Shown: one piece after another, positions 1 through 7,241 of the stretch
Layout: each line of letters starts with the position of its first letter
Numbering within the stretch: position 1 is the stretch's first letter
Source of the DNA: Flavobacteriales bacterium UBA4110
Lineage (GTDB): Bacteria > Bacteroidota > Bacteroidia > Flavobacteriales > Weeksellaceae
DNA length: 64,000 nt
Direction: 5' to 3'
Assembly (NCBI GenBank): GCA_002383165.1
Contig: DFXK01000011.1
Location: 243,251-307,250, forward strand
The notes under the pieces: model-generated
Told to the model about the DNA's origin: nothing
The model's database searches: none
Seen by the model: the letters and a program-made list of their open reading frames with translations, nothing else
Made by a program: the position numbers and the translations under genes

Positions 1-628
1 TCACGATATCGGCTTGTTTTGTATAGTCTTCTATATGTTCTGTGTAAGAGTGTGTCAGTGTGACCGTAGAGTTTCCTGGGAAATCTTTTCTTCCCATCAG
101 GATACTCATTGGTTTTCCAACAATCCTGCTTCTGCCAATGATGACACAATTCTTACCTTTGGTTTCGATGTTATATCTTTCCAATAATGTCAATATTCCA
201 AATGGCGTTGCTGGCAAGAAAGTATCCATTTCCAGCGCCATTTTTCCGAAATTTTCGGGATGAAAACCATCGACGTCTTTTCGCGGGTCTATTGCCAAAA
301 TGATTTTTTCCTGATCAATCTGTTTAGGCAACGGCAGCTGCACGATAAATCCATCTACATCTTTTGATTTATTCAGCTCTTCAATTTTTTCCAACAGCTC
401 AGCTTCAGATACTGTGCTTGGAAATTTGAGTAACGTAGAGGAGAAACCGACCTCTTCGCAGTCTTTTACTTTGCTGTTCACATAGGCTTTACTGGCGCCG
501 TTATTTCCTACCAGAATCGCTACCAAATGTGGTGCTCTTCTTTTATTAGCCAGGATTTTTTCTACCTCTTGCTTGATTTCAGCTTTTACTTCTTTTGAGA
601 CTTTTAGTCCATCTAGAATTTGTGCCAT
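1..628 (-). CDS. folD: FolD, methylenetetrahydrofolate dehydrogenase/cyclohydrolase (partial, runs off left edge)
   Basis: Bifunctional cytosolic enzyme that interconverts 5,10-methylene-, 5,10-methenyl- and 10-formyl-tetrahydrofolate in one-carbon metabolism. The frame opens at ATG 626-628 and continues to the window edge, giving about 209 codons of a protein that is usually 285-300 residues, so the C-terminus is missing. Seen in the translation: the N-terminus MAQILDGLKVSKEV, YVNSKVK with the catalytic Tyr and Lys, DGFIVQLPLP, PATPFGIL (the family's PCTPxG signature with Ala for Cys), and GRSRIVGKPMSILM of the NAD(P)-binding domain. It lies 79 bases downstream of pgi on the same strand, but a strong hairpin with a T-run separates them, so it is probably transcribed on its own. 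No TAnnTTTG element is visible just before its start. Confidence 0.95.
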   Translation of the reverse strand, partial: MAQILDGLKVSKEVKAEIKQEVEKILANKRRAPHLVAILVGNNGASKAYVNSKVKDCEEVGFSSTLLKFPSTVSEAELLEKIEELNKSKDVDGFIVQLPLPKQIDQEKIILAIDPRKDVDGFHPENFGKMALEMDTFLPATPFGILTLLERYNIETKGKNCVIIGRSRIVGKPMSILMGRKDFPGNSTVTLTHSYTEHIEDYTKQADIV

Positions 629-662
629 TTTTCTTTCTTTTTTACTTTTTAGATTTATTTTC

Positions 663-700
663 AAAAAAATGAAATGTTCCTTTCCCAACATTTCATTTTT
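663..700 (-). terminator. Intrinsic terminator of pgi
   Basis: A 14-bp perfect stem (665-678 with 687-700, arms AAAAATGAAATGTT and AACATTTCATTTTT) around an 8-base loop. On the minus strand it is followed by a T-run. It sits just after the pgi stop and before folD. Confidence 0.8.
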
Positions 701-707
701 ATTTTTT

Positions 708-2351
708 TTATCGGTTTGATTTATAGAAATTGATTAATCCGTTTGTAGAGCTATCGTGGGTTTCAATGTTTCCATCGGCTTCCAGCTCTGGAAGAATTTT
801 TCCTGCCAAGACCTTTCCTAATTCAACTCCAAACTGGTCAAAACTGAAAATATTCCAGATCACACCTTGTACAAAAATCTTATGTTCATACAAAGCAATT
901 AATTGTCCTAATGAAAATGGTGTCAATTCCTTAAATAAGAAAGAATTGGTAGGCGTATTCCCTGAGAAAATTTTGTAGTTCAATAGTTTTTCGATTTCTT
1001 CTTCCGTTTTGCCTGATGATTTTAATTCCGCAAAAACTTCATCTTCCGTTTTCCCGAATGCTAAAGCTTCTGTCTGCGCAAAGTAGTTTGCTAAAAGGAT
1101 ATCCTGATGCTCGCCTACATCATTCGGAGATTTTGCATAAGCAATGAAATCCGCAGGAATCAACTCTGTTCCCTGATGGATTAATTGATAAAAAGCGTGC
1201 TGACCGTTAGTTCCTGGTTCTCCCCAGATGATTGGGCCTGTTTCATATTCCACGAATTCGCCATTTCTGTCCACAGATTTTCCGTTACTTTCCATATCAC
1301 CTTGCTGCAGATAGGCTGCAAAACGGTCAAGATATTGTGAGTATGGCAAAATCGCGTAGGTTCCGGCTGCATAGAAGTTTCTGTACCATATTCCCAAAAG
1401 CCCCATCAGCACAGGAATATTCTCTTTAAACTCTTTGGTTTGGAAATGTACATCAGTCTCATAGGCTCCTCTAAGCAATTGTTCAAAATTTTCGTAGCCA
1501 ATGGATAGAACGATACTCAATCCAATCGCGCTCCATAGCGAATATCGGCCACCAACCCAATCCCAGAACTCAAAAATATTTGCTTCTGCAATCCCGAATT
1601 TTTTTACAGCTTCAATATTCGTTGATAATGCCACAAAATGTTTGGCAACATCCTCATTCTTAGCACCCGATTTCAGAAACCATTCTTTTGCAGAACTAGC
1701 ATTGGTCATAGTTTCCTGTGTAGTAAATGTTTTGGAAGCAATGATGAACAAAGTGGTTTCTGGGTTCAGATTCTTCACAACTTCGGCCATGTGATTACCA
1801 TCTACGTTCGACACAAAATGAACATTAAGCCTTGTTTTAAAATGTTTCAAAGCAGAGCAAACCATCACCGGACCTAGATCCGAACCTCCGATTCCCACAT
1901 TGACCACATCTGTGATTTCCTTGCCTGTAAAACCTCTGTGAGCGCCTGAAATAACGGATTCTGAAAAAGATTTCATATGATCCAAAACTTTCTTGATGGC
2001 TGGTTTGATATTTTCACCGTCAACCAGAATTTCTTTATCGGAAAAATCTCTCAAAGCTGTATGGAGAACTGCTCTTCCTTCAGTTTCATTGATTTTATCG
2101 CCGGAAAACATTTTTTCGATCGCTTCTTTAAGCTTAACTTCTTCAGCAAGGTCGAGAAGTAAGTCCAGAGTTTTGGAATCGATAAGGTTTTTTGAAAAAT
2201 CGAAAAGATAGGAATCGGTTTGTACCGAAAATTCATTGAATCGGTTAGGATTATATTGGAAAAGTGATCGTAACTCAAAATCGTGGTTTGCAAAGTGCTG
2301 ATCTAGGGCTTTCCATGCTTTGGTTTGTATCGGATTTATTTTTGGTAACAT
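708..2351 (-). CDS. pgi: Glucose-6-phosphate isomerase
   Basis: Interconverts glucose-6-phosphate and fructose-6-phosphate in glycolysis and gluconeogenesis; cytosolic. The 547-residue length matches the long E. coli-type PGI family. Both family signatures are readable: DWVGGRYSLWSAIG at about residue 263 and SFDQFGVELGK near residue 505, together with MESNGKSVDRNG in the active-site region and a GIGGSDLGP phosphate-binding loop near residue 155. The ATG at 2351 gives the expected N-terminus (MLPKINPIQTKAWKAL). A TAnnTTTG element lies 50 bases upstream, and the predicted 5' end of the mRNA can fold into a small hairpin (2378-2397). A strong terminator follows the stop, so the gene looks monocistronic. 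Confidence 0.97.
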   Translation of the reverse strand: MLPKINPIQTKAWKALDQHFANHDFELRSLFQYNPNRFNEFSVQTDSYLFDFSKNLIDSKTLDLLLDLAEEVKLKEAIEKMFSGDKINETEGRAVLHTALRDFSDKEILVDGENIKPAIKKVLDHMKSFSESVISGAHRGFTGKEITDVVNVGIGGSDLGPVMVCSALKHFKTRLNVHFVSNVDGNHMAEVVKNLNPETTLFIIASKTFTTQETMTNASSAKEWFLKSGAKNEDVAKHFVALSTNIEAVKKFGIAEANIFEFWDWVGGRYSLWSAIGLSIVLSIGYENFEQLLRGAYETDVHFQTKEFKENIPVLMGLLGIWYRNFYAAGTYAILPYSQYLDRFAAYLQQGDMESNGKSVDRNGEFVEYETGPIIWGEPGTNGQHAFYQLIHQGTELIPADFIAYAKSPNDVGEHQDILLANYFAQTEALAFGKTEDEVFAELKSSGKTEEEIEKLLNYKIFSGNTPTNSFLFKELTPFSLGQLIALYEHKIFVQGVIWNIFSFDQFGVELGKVLAGKILPELEADGNIETHDSSTNGLINFYKSNR

Positions 2352-2377
2352 TCTTTTAGATATTTATATTAGAATAA

Positions 2378-2408
2378 GTCAGATCTTTTTATCTGACCTG
2401 CAAATTTA
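2378..2408 (-). promoter_or_regulatory. pgi promoter -7 element and 5'-end hairpin
   Basis: Read on the minus strand, TAAATTTG (2401-2408) matches the Bacteroidota -7 consensus TAnnTTTG. The arms GTCAGAT and ATCTGAC (2378-2384 and 2391-2397) would form a stem-loop at or very near the 5' end of the pgi mRNA. No clear TTG -33 element is seen at the usual distance. Confidence 0.5.
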
Positions 2409-2566
2409 AGAAAAAATATAGCAGCAGTTTTCACTTGTTTTCGAGGATATTTTATTCTTGCCGATACGAATGATTAAACAAAAGAGATTTATAATTTTAT
2501 GAGATAAATTTCTCGTTTTGGAAAACAATTTGATAATATTGCTTAGAAAATTTAAAATCTGAATTA

Positions 2567-3001
2567 ATGAGAACAAGATTTCTGCTACTAAGCCTACCTG
2601 TGCTAAGCTTACTGTTTTCCTGCAAAAAAGACCAGGACAGTAAAATGATGAAAGAAATCTATTCATCGGACACAACAACAGTAGATGACAACGGAAAAAA
2701 AGACAGTACGACCACCACTTCTGTGGAAAAAGAAATAGAGGGTAATAAAACCGGTTCGTATTCCTATCCTTACAAAGCATCTGATGGCAGACGTGCTAAG
2801 GCGACATTTCTGAATAACGGACGTGCTAAAACCATTTTGATAGAAGCCAATAACAGAAAATTTGAGTTGGACTTTAAAAATAAAACACAGAATGGTGAGC
2901 TTTATGAAAGAAATGGTATTTCTGCAGAATCAAAAGGAGATTCTCTGATTATCAGTCAGGATAACAATGAGATAGCTCTCGTAAGGGTGAATCTTAATTA
3001 A
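2567..3001 (+). CDS. Small lipoprotein, possibly MliC-like
   Basis: Probable lipoprotein of 144 residues. The N-terminus MRTRFLLLSLPVLSLLFSCKK is a type II signal peptide ending in the lipobox LFSC, so the mature protein would begin at Cys19 and be membrane-anchored. After a polar, Thr-rich linker (about residues 25-62), the C-terminal 75 residues alternate short beta-strand-like stretches (RRAKATFLNNG, KFELDF, GDSLIISQDNNEIALVRV). This spacing is reminiscent of the MliC-type lysozyme-inhibitor beta-barrel, but the usual cysteines are absent and I would not assign that function. It is divergent from pgi with about 215 bases between, and is followed directly by a terminator. It is probably a single-gene unit of unknown role. 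Confidence 0.8.
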   Translation: MRTRFLLLSLPVLSLLFSCKKDQDSKMMKEIYSSDTTTVDDNGKKDSTTTTSVEKEIEGNKTGSYSYPYKASDGRRAKATFLNNGRAKTILIEANNRKFELDFKNKTQNGELYERNGISAESKGDSLIISQDNNEIALVRVNLN

Positions 3002-3009
3002 AAATAAAA

Positions 3010-3040
3010 GGGGATTTGAAACTGTTTAAATCCCTTTTTT
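3010..3040. terminator. Bidirectional terminator between convergent genes
   Basis: Stem GGGATTT/AAATCCC (3011-3017 with 3028-3034) with flanking A and T runs on both sides. The stop codon of the minus-strand YdeI-like gene (3026-3028) lies inside the hairpin. Confidence 0.7.
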
Positions 3041-3499
3041 GCCTGCAAAAAGCATTTCTATCATTTTGATTTTCCGGCGTTCGCGGGTTTCTTCTTTTTT
3101 AGCTTCTTCTATCCAGCGGATATATTCTTTTTTGTGCGTGTAAGACATTTTATCGTAGAATTCTTTTGCTTTTTCGTTTTGATTAAGTAATTCCTGAACA
3201 TCATCGGGAACAATAACAATCCGTTCTTCTTTGTCTTCCCAAAGTTTAACTTCAACAATATCTCCAAATGTCTTTCCCAAATCTTTTCTGATGGCTTGAG
3301 TTAATCCTAATCTGTGACAGCCGCCGCCCATATTCGCAAGACTGCTTCTGTATTCTACTTTATCATCAAGCAGAACTTTGACTTTAACTTGTCCTTTCTT
3401 CCCGAATAATTCAACGGTATCAAATGGAAAATTGACAAAAGCAGCGTTGATGTCTTGGTGTTGTTGGATTTCTGCGGAAAAGGTGATTGGTTGACTCAT
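3026..3499 (-). CDS. YdeI/OmpD-associated family protein with DUF1905 domain
   Basis: The 157-residue protein has the usual two-part layout of this family: an N-terminal DUF1905 beta-barrel domain (about residues 5-85, with VKVKVLLDDKVEYRSSL and GGGCHRLGL) and a C-terminal YdeI/OmdA segment (about residues 95-157) with the typical LNQNEKAKEFYDKMSYTHKK and YIRWIEEAKKEETRERR patterns. E. coli YdeI has been linked to resistance to cationic peptides and polymyxin, but for this stand-alone Bacteroidota form the biochemical role is unknown. It is cytosolic, with no signal peptide. It lies downstream of glyS on the same strand, but a good terminator (3511-3541) separates the two, so co-transcription would need read-through. 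Confidence 0.85.
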   Translation of the reverse strand: MSQPITFSAEIQQHQDINAAFVNFPFDTVELFGKKGQVKVKVLLDDKVEYRSSLANMGGGCHRLGLTQAIRKDLGKTFGDIVEVKLWEDKEERIVIVPDDVQELLNQNEKAKEFYDKMSYTHKKEYIRWIEEAKKEETRERRKIKMIEMLFAGKKGI

Positions 3500-3510
3500 A
3501 GTTTTAAATT

Positions 3511-3541
3511 AAAAAATCCCGAACTCAAATGTCGGGATTTT
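3511..3541 (-). terminator. Intrinsic terminator of glyS
   Basis: A 10-bp stem (3513-3522 with 3532-3541, AAAATCCCGA/TCGGGATTTT) followed on the minus strand by six T. It lies between the glyS stop and the start of the YdeI-like gene. Confidence 0.8.
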
Positions 3542-3564
3542 CAATATATAAAAATATTATTTTC

Positions 3565-5106
3565 TTAAATTTTCGAAAGCAAAGTTCTGAAATTCACTTT
3601 CTCATCAATAATTCTTCTCAGTTCAGAAACCGGAACTCTTTCCTGCTCCATTGTATCTCTGTATCTTAAGGTTACAGTATTGTCATTCAAAGAATCGTGG
3701 TCAACTGTAATGCAGAAAGGCGTTCCGATTGCATCTTGTCTTCTGTAACGTTTTCCGATGCTGTCTTTTTCTTCAAAAATTACATTGAAATCAAACTTCA
3801 AATCATTGAAAATCTTATCAGCAAATTCAGGTAAACCGTCTTTCTTCACCAAAGGCAAAATCGCTGCTTTTACTGGTGCTAAAGCTGGTGGTAAACTCAA
3901 AACAGTTCTTTCCGAACCATCTTCCAAAACTTCATCCTTAAGACAAGTTGAGAAAATTGCCAAAAACAATCTGTCCAAACCAACAGAAGTTTCTACAACG
4001 TAAGGCACATAATTCTCATTTCTTTCCGGGTCAAAATACTGGATTTTTCTACCAGAGAATTTCTCGTGAGCCGAAAGGTCAAAATCTGTTCTACTGTGGA
4101 TTCCTTCCAATTCTTTGAACCCAAATGGGAAATTAAACTCGATATCAGCAGCAGCATTAGCATAATGCGCTAACTTTTCGTGGTCGTGGAAACGGTAATT
4201 ATCTTCGCCTAAACCAAGAGCCAAATGCCAGTTAAGACGTGTTTTTTTCCAGTTTTCATAGAATTCTAACTCAGTTCCTGGCGGGACAAAATACTGCATT
4301 TCCATTTGTTCAAATTCTCTCATTCTGAAAATAAACTGTCTCGCAACAATCTCATTTCTAAAGGCTTTACCAATCTGAGCAATCCCGAAAGGTAATTTAT
4401 GTCTTGATGTTTTCTGAACATTAAGATAATTTACAAAAATACCCTGAGCCGTTTCCGGTCTTAGATAAAGGTCTGTTGCAGAATCTGCAGAAGCGCCTAG
4501 TTTCGTACCAAACATCAGGTTGAATTGTCTCACTTCCGTCCAGTTTTTAGAACCTGTATCTGGGTCAGCAATTTCCAATTCCTCGATCAAAGCTTTTACA
4601 TCCGCAAGGTCTTCTTTTTCAAGAGATTTTGCCAATCTGGAAAGAATTGCTTCTCTTTTTGCTTTGTATTCCAAAACTCTTGGATTGGTCGCTACAAATT
4701 CAGCTTTATTGAATGCATCACCAAATCGCTTAGCCGCTTTTTCTATTTCTTTATTTTCCTTGTCTTCGATTTTGGCGCAGTAATCTTCCACCAAAACATC
4801 CGCACGGAAACGTTTTTTAGAATCTTTGTTGTCAATCAACGGGTCGTTGAACGCATCCACGTGCCCGGAAGCTTTCCAGATGGTCGGATGCATAAAAATG
4901 GCAGAATCAATCCCAACGATATTTTCGTTCAGCTGAACCATCGCTTTCCACCAGTATTGTTTGATGTTATTTTTCAGTTCCGCGCCGTTCTGTCCGTAAT
5001 CGTAGATGGCCGAAAGTCCGTCATAGATCTCGCTGGAAGGAAAAATAAAACCATATTCTTTAGCGTGGGAAACCACTTTTTTGAAAACATCTTCTTGCTT
5101 TGCCAT
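3565..5106 (-). CDS. glyS: Glycyl-tRNA synthetase, single-chain type
   Basis: Class II aminoacyl-tRNA synthetase that charges tRNA-Gly. At 513 residues this is the eukaryote/Gram-positive-like single-chain (alpha2) enzyme, not the GlyQ/GlyS tetramer. Visible are the N-terminal GFIFPSSEIYDGLSAIYDYG, the family-typical MHPTIWKASGHVDAFNDPL, motif 2 (FRNEIVARQFIFRMREFEQ, near residue 258) and motif 3 (VVETSVGLDRLFLAIF), followed by a C-terminal anticodon-binding domain that ends in SELRRIIDEKVNFRTLLSKI. The ATG at 5106 gives the standard N-terminus MAKQEDVFKKVVSHAKEYG. A TAnnTTTG element is 21 bases upstream. The gene is divergent from truC across an intergenic region that holds a dispersed repeat. 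Confidence 0.97.
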   Translation of the reverse strand: MAKQEDVFKKVVSHAKEYGFIFPSSEIYDGLSAIYDYGQNGAELKNNIKQYWWKAMVQLNENIVGIDSAIFMHPTIWKASGHVDAFNDPLIDNKDSKKRFRADVLVEDYCAKIEDKENKEIEKAAKRFGDAFNKAEFVATNPRVLEYKAKREAILSRLAKSLEKEDLADVKALIEELEIADPDTGSKNWTEVRQFNLMFGTKLGASADSATDLYLRPETAQGIFVNYLNVQKTSRHKLPFGIAQIGKAFRNEIVARQFIFRMREFEQMEMQYFVPPGTELEFYENWKKTRLNWHLALGLGEDNYRFHDHEKLAHYANAAADIEFNFPFGFKELEGIHSRTDFDLSAHEKFSGRKIQYFDPERNENYVPYVVETSVGLDRLFLAIFSTCLKDEVLEDGSERTVLSLPPALAPVKAAILPLVKKDGLPEFADKIFNDLKFDFNVIFEEKDSIGKRYRRQDAIGTPFCITVDHDSLNDNTVTLRYRDTMEQERVPVSELRRIIDEKVNFRTLLSKI

Positions 5107-5127
5107 AATTTATGTTGAATTGAAGTG

Positions 5128-5135
5128 CAAAAATA
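5128..5135 (-). promoter_or_regulatory. glyS promoter -7 element
   Basis: On the minus strand the sequence reads TATTTTTG, a match to TAnnTTTG, 21 bases before the glyS ATG. No convincing TTG partner is seen. Confidence 0.5.
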
Positions 5136-5192
5136 AGGAAAATGTAGGAAGTTGGAAGCTGGATGATGGAAGTTTTTAACAGATTCAATTTT

Positions 5193-5299
5193 AGGAGCCG
5201 GGAACCTGCTATCCGTTGCAATCTTTTTTGCATCACGTTTGTCAGGCTGAGGTTCTCGAAGCCCACGCAAAAAAGGATTTCCACTACTATCAGGGCTAG
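5193..5299 (+). repeat. Dispersed intergenic hairpin repeat, copy R1 (AGGAGC...GGGCTAG subtype)
   Basis: One of four related copies in the window. It begins AGGAGC and ends CAGGGCTAG. Inside are complementary arms around TCTTTTTTGC (5222-5231) and GCAAAAAAGGA (5267-5277) that would form a hairpin. The loop contains a second repeat-like unit, GTCAGGCTGAG...TCGAAGCC (5241-5262). R4 at 57165-57269 has the same ends and arms but a different loop. It lies in the divergent glyS/truC intergenic region, which otherwise holds only promoter elements. Confidence 0.75.
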
Positions 5300-5360
5300 T
5301 TACATTTTCCCATTTCGTAGGATGATTGTCTTATCAGGCACCTGATTCTATGGAAATCTC

Positions 5361-5368
5361 TATTTTTG
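5361..5368 (+). promoter_or_regulatory. truC promoter -7 element, 4 bases from the start codon
   Basis: TATTTTTG matches TAnnTTTG and ends exactly 4 bases before the truC ATG. Transcription would then start at or next to the start codon, giving a leaderless mRNA. Confidence 0.55.
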
Positions 5369-5372
5369 CAAA

Positions 5373-6074
5373 ATGTTAGAAATTCTTTATCAAGACGACT
5401 ACCTTATTGCCATCAACAAACCAAGCGGGCTTTTAGTTCATAAGTCAAAATATGCCGGCCCAGCAGACGAATATGCGGTAGATAAACTGACGAATCAAAT
5501 TGGAAAAAAGGTTCATCTTGTTCATCGTCTTGACCGAAAAACTTCTGGCGTTTTGTTATTCGCTTTCGATAAAGAAACACTTAAGTTAATCAGTGACCAG
5601 TTTATGAATCGTGAAGTGGAGAAAAAATATCTGGCGATTCTACGCGGCTGGACACAGGAAGAAGAAACGATTGATTATGACCTAACCAATGAAAATGAAA
5701 TCGTTCAAAATGCTGTCACATACTACAAACGACTGATGATTTCCGAAATTGATTTACCATTTCTAAAACATCCAACCTCTCGTTATTCTTTGGTAGAAGC
5801 AATTCCTGAAACAGGAAGATTTCATCAACTGAGAAAACATTTCAAACATATTTTACATCCCATTTTAGGTTGCAGAAAACACGGCTGCAACAAACAAAAT
5901 AAGTTGTGGCTCAATACTTTTAATATTACTGCAATGCCTTTGCATTCTCATCAACTTAGTTTTAAACATCCCATTACCAATCAAGATATTTCCCTCAACG
6001 CAAGCTTGAATGTGAATCCTGGTTTTTTAGAAATAGGGAAAATTTTGAATTTTAATCTCGAAGAATTTATTTAG
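5373..6074 (+). CDS. truC: tRNA pseudouridine synthase TruC-like (RluA/RsuA superfamily)
   Basis: Isomerises uridine to pseudouridine in RNA; the N-terminus MLEILYQDDYLIAINKPSGLLVH closely follows TruC, which modifies U65 of tRNA. The catalytic motif HRLDRKTSG (about residues 51-59, Asp54) is intact, followed by GVLLFAFD and the C-terminal RFHQLRKHFKHILHPILG. Where TruC usually has GDxxHG, this protein reads LGCRKHGCNKQN, with two cysteines four residues apart. The start is supported by similarity to TruC from its first residues. The -7 element ends only 4 bases upstream, so the mRNA is probably leaderless. 233 residues is a normal length. pyrD follows about 70 bases later on the same strand with its own promoter. 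Confidence 0.9.
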   Translation: MLEILYQDDYLIAINKPSGLLVHKSKYAGPADEYAVDKLTNQIGKKVHLVHRLDRKTSGVLLFAFDKETLKLISDQFMNREVEKKYLAILRGWTQEEETIDYDLTNENEIVQNAVTYYKRLMISEIDLPFLKHPTSRYSLVEAIPETGRFHQLRKHFKHILHPILGCRKHGCNKQNKLWLNTFNITAMPLHSHQLSFKHPITNQDISLNASLNVNPGFLEIGKILNFNLEEFI

Positions 6075-6096
6075 TTTATTGAGAAATCCTTACAAA

Positions 6097-6130
6097 TTGA
6101 AAGAATTATCCTCACAAAAACGTAAATTTG
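6097..6130 (+). promoter_or_regulatory. pyrD promoter
   Basis: TTG at 6097-6099 and TAAATTTG at 6123-6130, separated by 23 bases, match the Bacteroidota -33/-7 pattern. The -7 element ends 15 bases before the pyrD ATG. Confidence 0.55.
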
Positions 6131-6145
6131 TAAAACTTTTCTCCG

Positions 6146-7153
6146 ATGTACAAAAGCTTAATTCGTCCGATTCTTTTCAAATTCGACCCCGAAGAAGTTC
6201 ATCATTTTACATTTTCTGTTCTGAAGAATTTCGGATTTCTAGCCAAATTATTTCTACCGAAACCAATTGAAGATAAACGTCTGGAACGTGAAGTTTTCGG
6301 ATTGAAATTTAAAAATCCTGTTGGACTGGCTGCAGGTTTTGACAAAGACGCCAAGTTGTTTAACGAACTGTCTAACCTTGGATTCGGATTCATAGAAATC
6401 GGAACTTTGACACCGAAACCTCAAGCTGGAAACGATAAAAAACGATTATTCCGACTGAAAGAGGATTCTGCAATTATCAACAGAATGGGTTTTAATAATG
6501 GTGGTGTTGATGAAGCAATTGAACGTCTGAAAAAAAACAAAAACGTCCTGATAGGCGGAAACATCGGAAAGAATAAAGTCACGCCGAACGAAGAAGCAGT
6601 CAACGATTATAAAATCTGTTTCGAGAAATTATTTCCTTTCGTTGATTATTTTGTGGTCAATGTCAGTTCGCCGAACACACCAAATCTTCGTGAACTTCAA
6701 GATAAAAAACCTTTGACAGAGCTATTATCAACGCTTCAAAACCTCAATCTTCAAAAGCCAAAACAAAAACCGATTCTTCTAAAAATCGCACCGGATTTGA
6801 CTGATTCTCAACTTTTGGATATAATTGATATTGTCAAAGAAACTCAAATCGCTGGCGTTATTGCGACCAACACAACTTTGTCCAGAGAAAATTTAGTTTC
6901 AGAAAACAAATCCGAAATGGGTGGATTATCCGGAAAACCTTTGACAAAACGTTCTACAGAAGTTATCCGGTTTTTATCCGAAAAAAGCGGAAAAGCATTT
7001 CCAATCATCGGCGTTGGCGGAATTCATACTGCGCAGGATGCTTTGGAAAAACTGGAAGCTGGCGCCAGTCTGGTTCAACTTTACACAGGATTCATCTATG
7101 AAGGTCCGAAATTGATTAACGAGATTAATAAAACGATTTTGCAAGGAAAATAA
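6146..7153 (+). CDS. pyrD: Dihydroorotate dehydrogenase (quinone), class 2
   Basis: Oxidises dihydroorotate to orotate in pyrimidine synthesis, passing electrons through FMN to menaquinone; a peripheral inner-membrane enzyme. At 335 residues with an N-terminal helical extension (MYKSLIRPILFKFDPEEVHH) it belongs to class 2. Seen: NPVGLAAGFDKDAKL, GFIEIGTLTPKPQ, NRMGFNNGG, the catalytic-serine loop NVSSPNTPNLRELQ (about residues 172-185), and the FMN phosphate-binding IGVGGIHTAQDALEKLEAGA with LVQLYTGFIYEGP near the C-terminus. It has its own promoter just upstream. About 90 bases separate it from the next receptor gene, which is unrelated in function. Confidence 0.96.
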   Translation: MYKSLIRPILFKFDPEEVHHFTFSVLKNFGFLAKLFLPKPIEDKRLEREVFGLKFKNPVGLAAGFDKDAKLFNELSNLGFGFIEIGTLTPKPQAGNDKKRLFRLKEDSAIINRMGFNNGGVDEAIERLKKNKNVLIGGNIGKNKVTPNEEAVNDYKICFEKLFPFVDYFVVNVSSPNTPNLRELQDKKPLTELLSTLQNLNLQKPKQKPILLKIAPDLTDSQLLDIIDIVKETQIAGVIATNTTLSRENLVSENKSEMGGLSGKPLTKRSTEVIRFLSEKSGKAFPIIGVGGIHTAQDALEKLEAGASLVQLYTGFIYEGPKLINEINKTILQGK

Positions 7154-7241
7154 TTATCTCATTGTTTTTCAAAAATTGAAGTAATAAAAAAGAGCTGATG
7201 ATTGTTTTAAATAAAATAACCGTTTAAAGACTAATTCCGCT

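Noticed and set aside
2406..2780. Minus-strand open frame of about 120 codons opposite the small lipoprotein
   Set aside because: It overlaps a well-supported lipoprotein gene and the pgi promoter region; its translation is Phe/Leu/Cys-rich and has no family features.
4525..5118. Long plus-strand open frame across glyS
   Set aside because: It is antisense to the strongly supported glyS and has an implausible Phe-rich composition.
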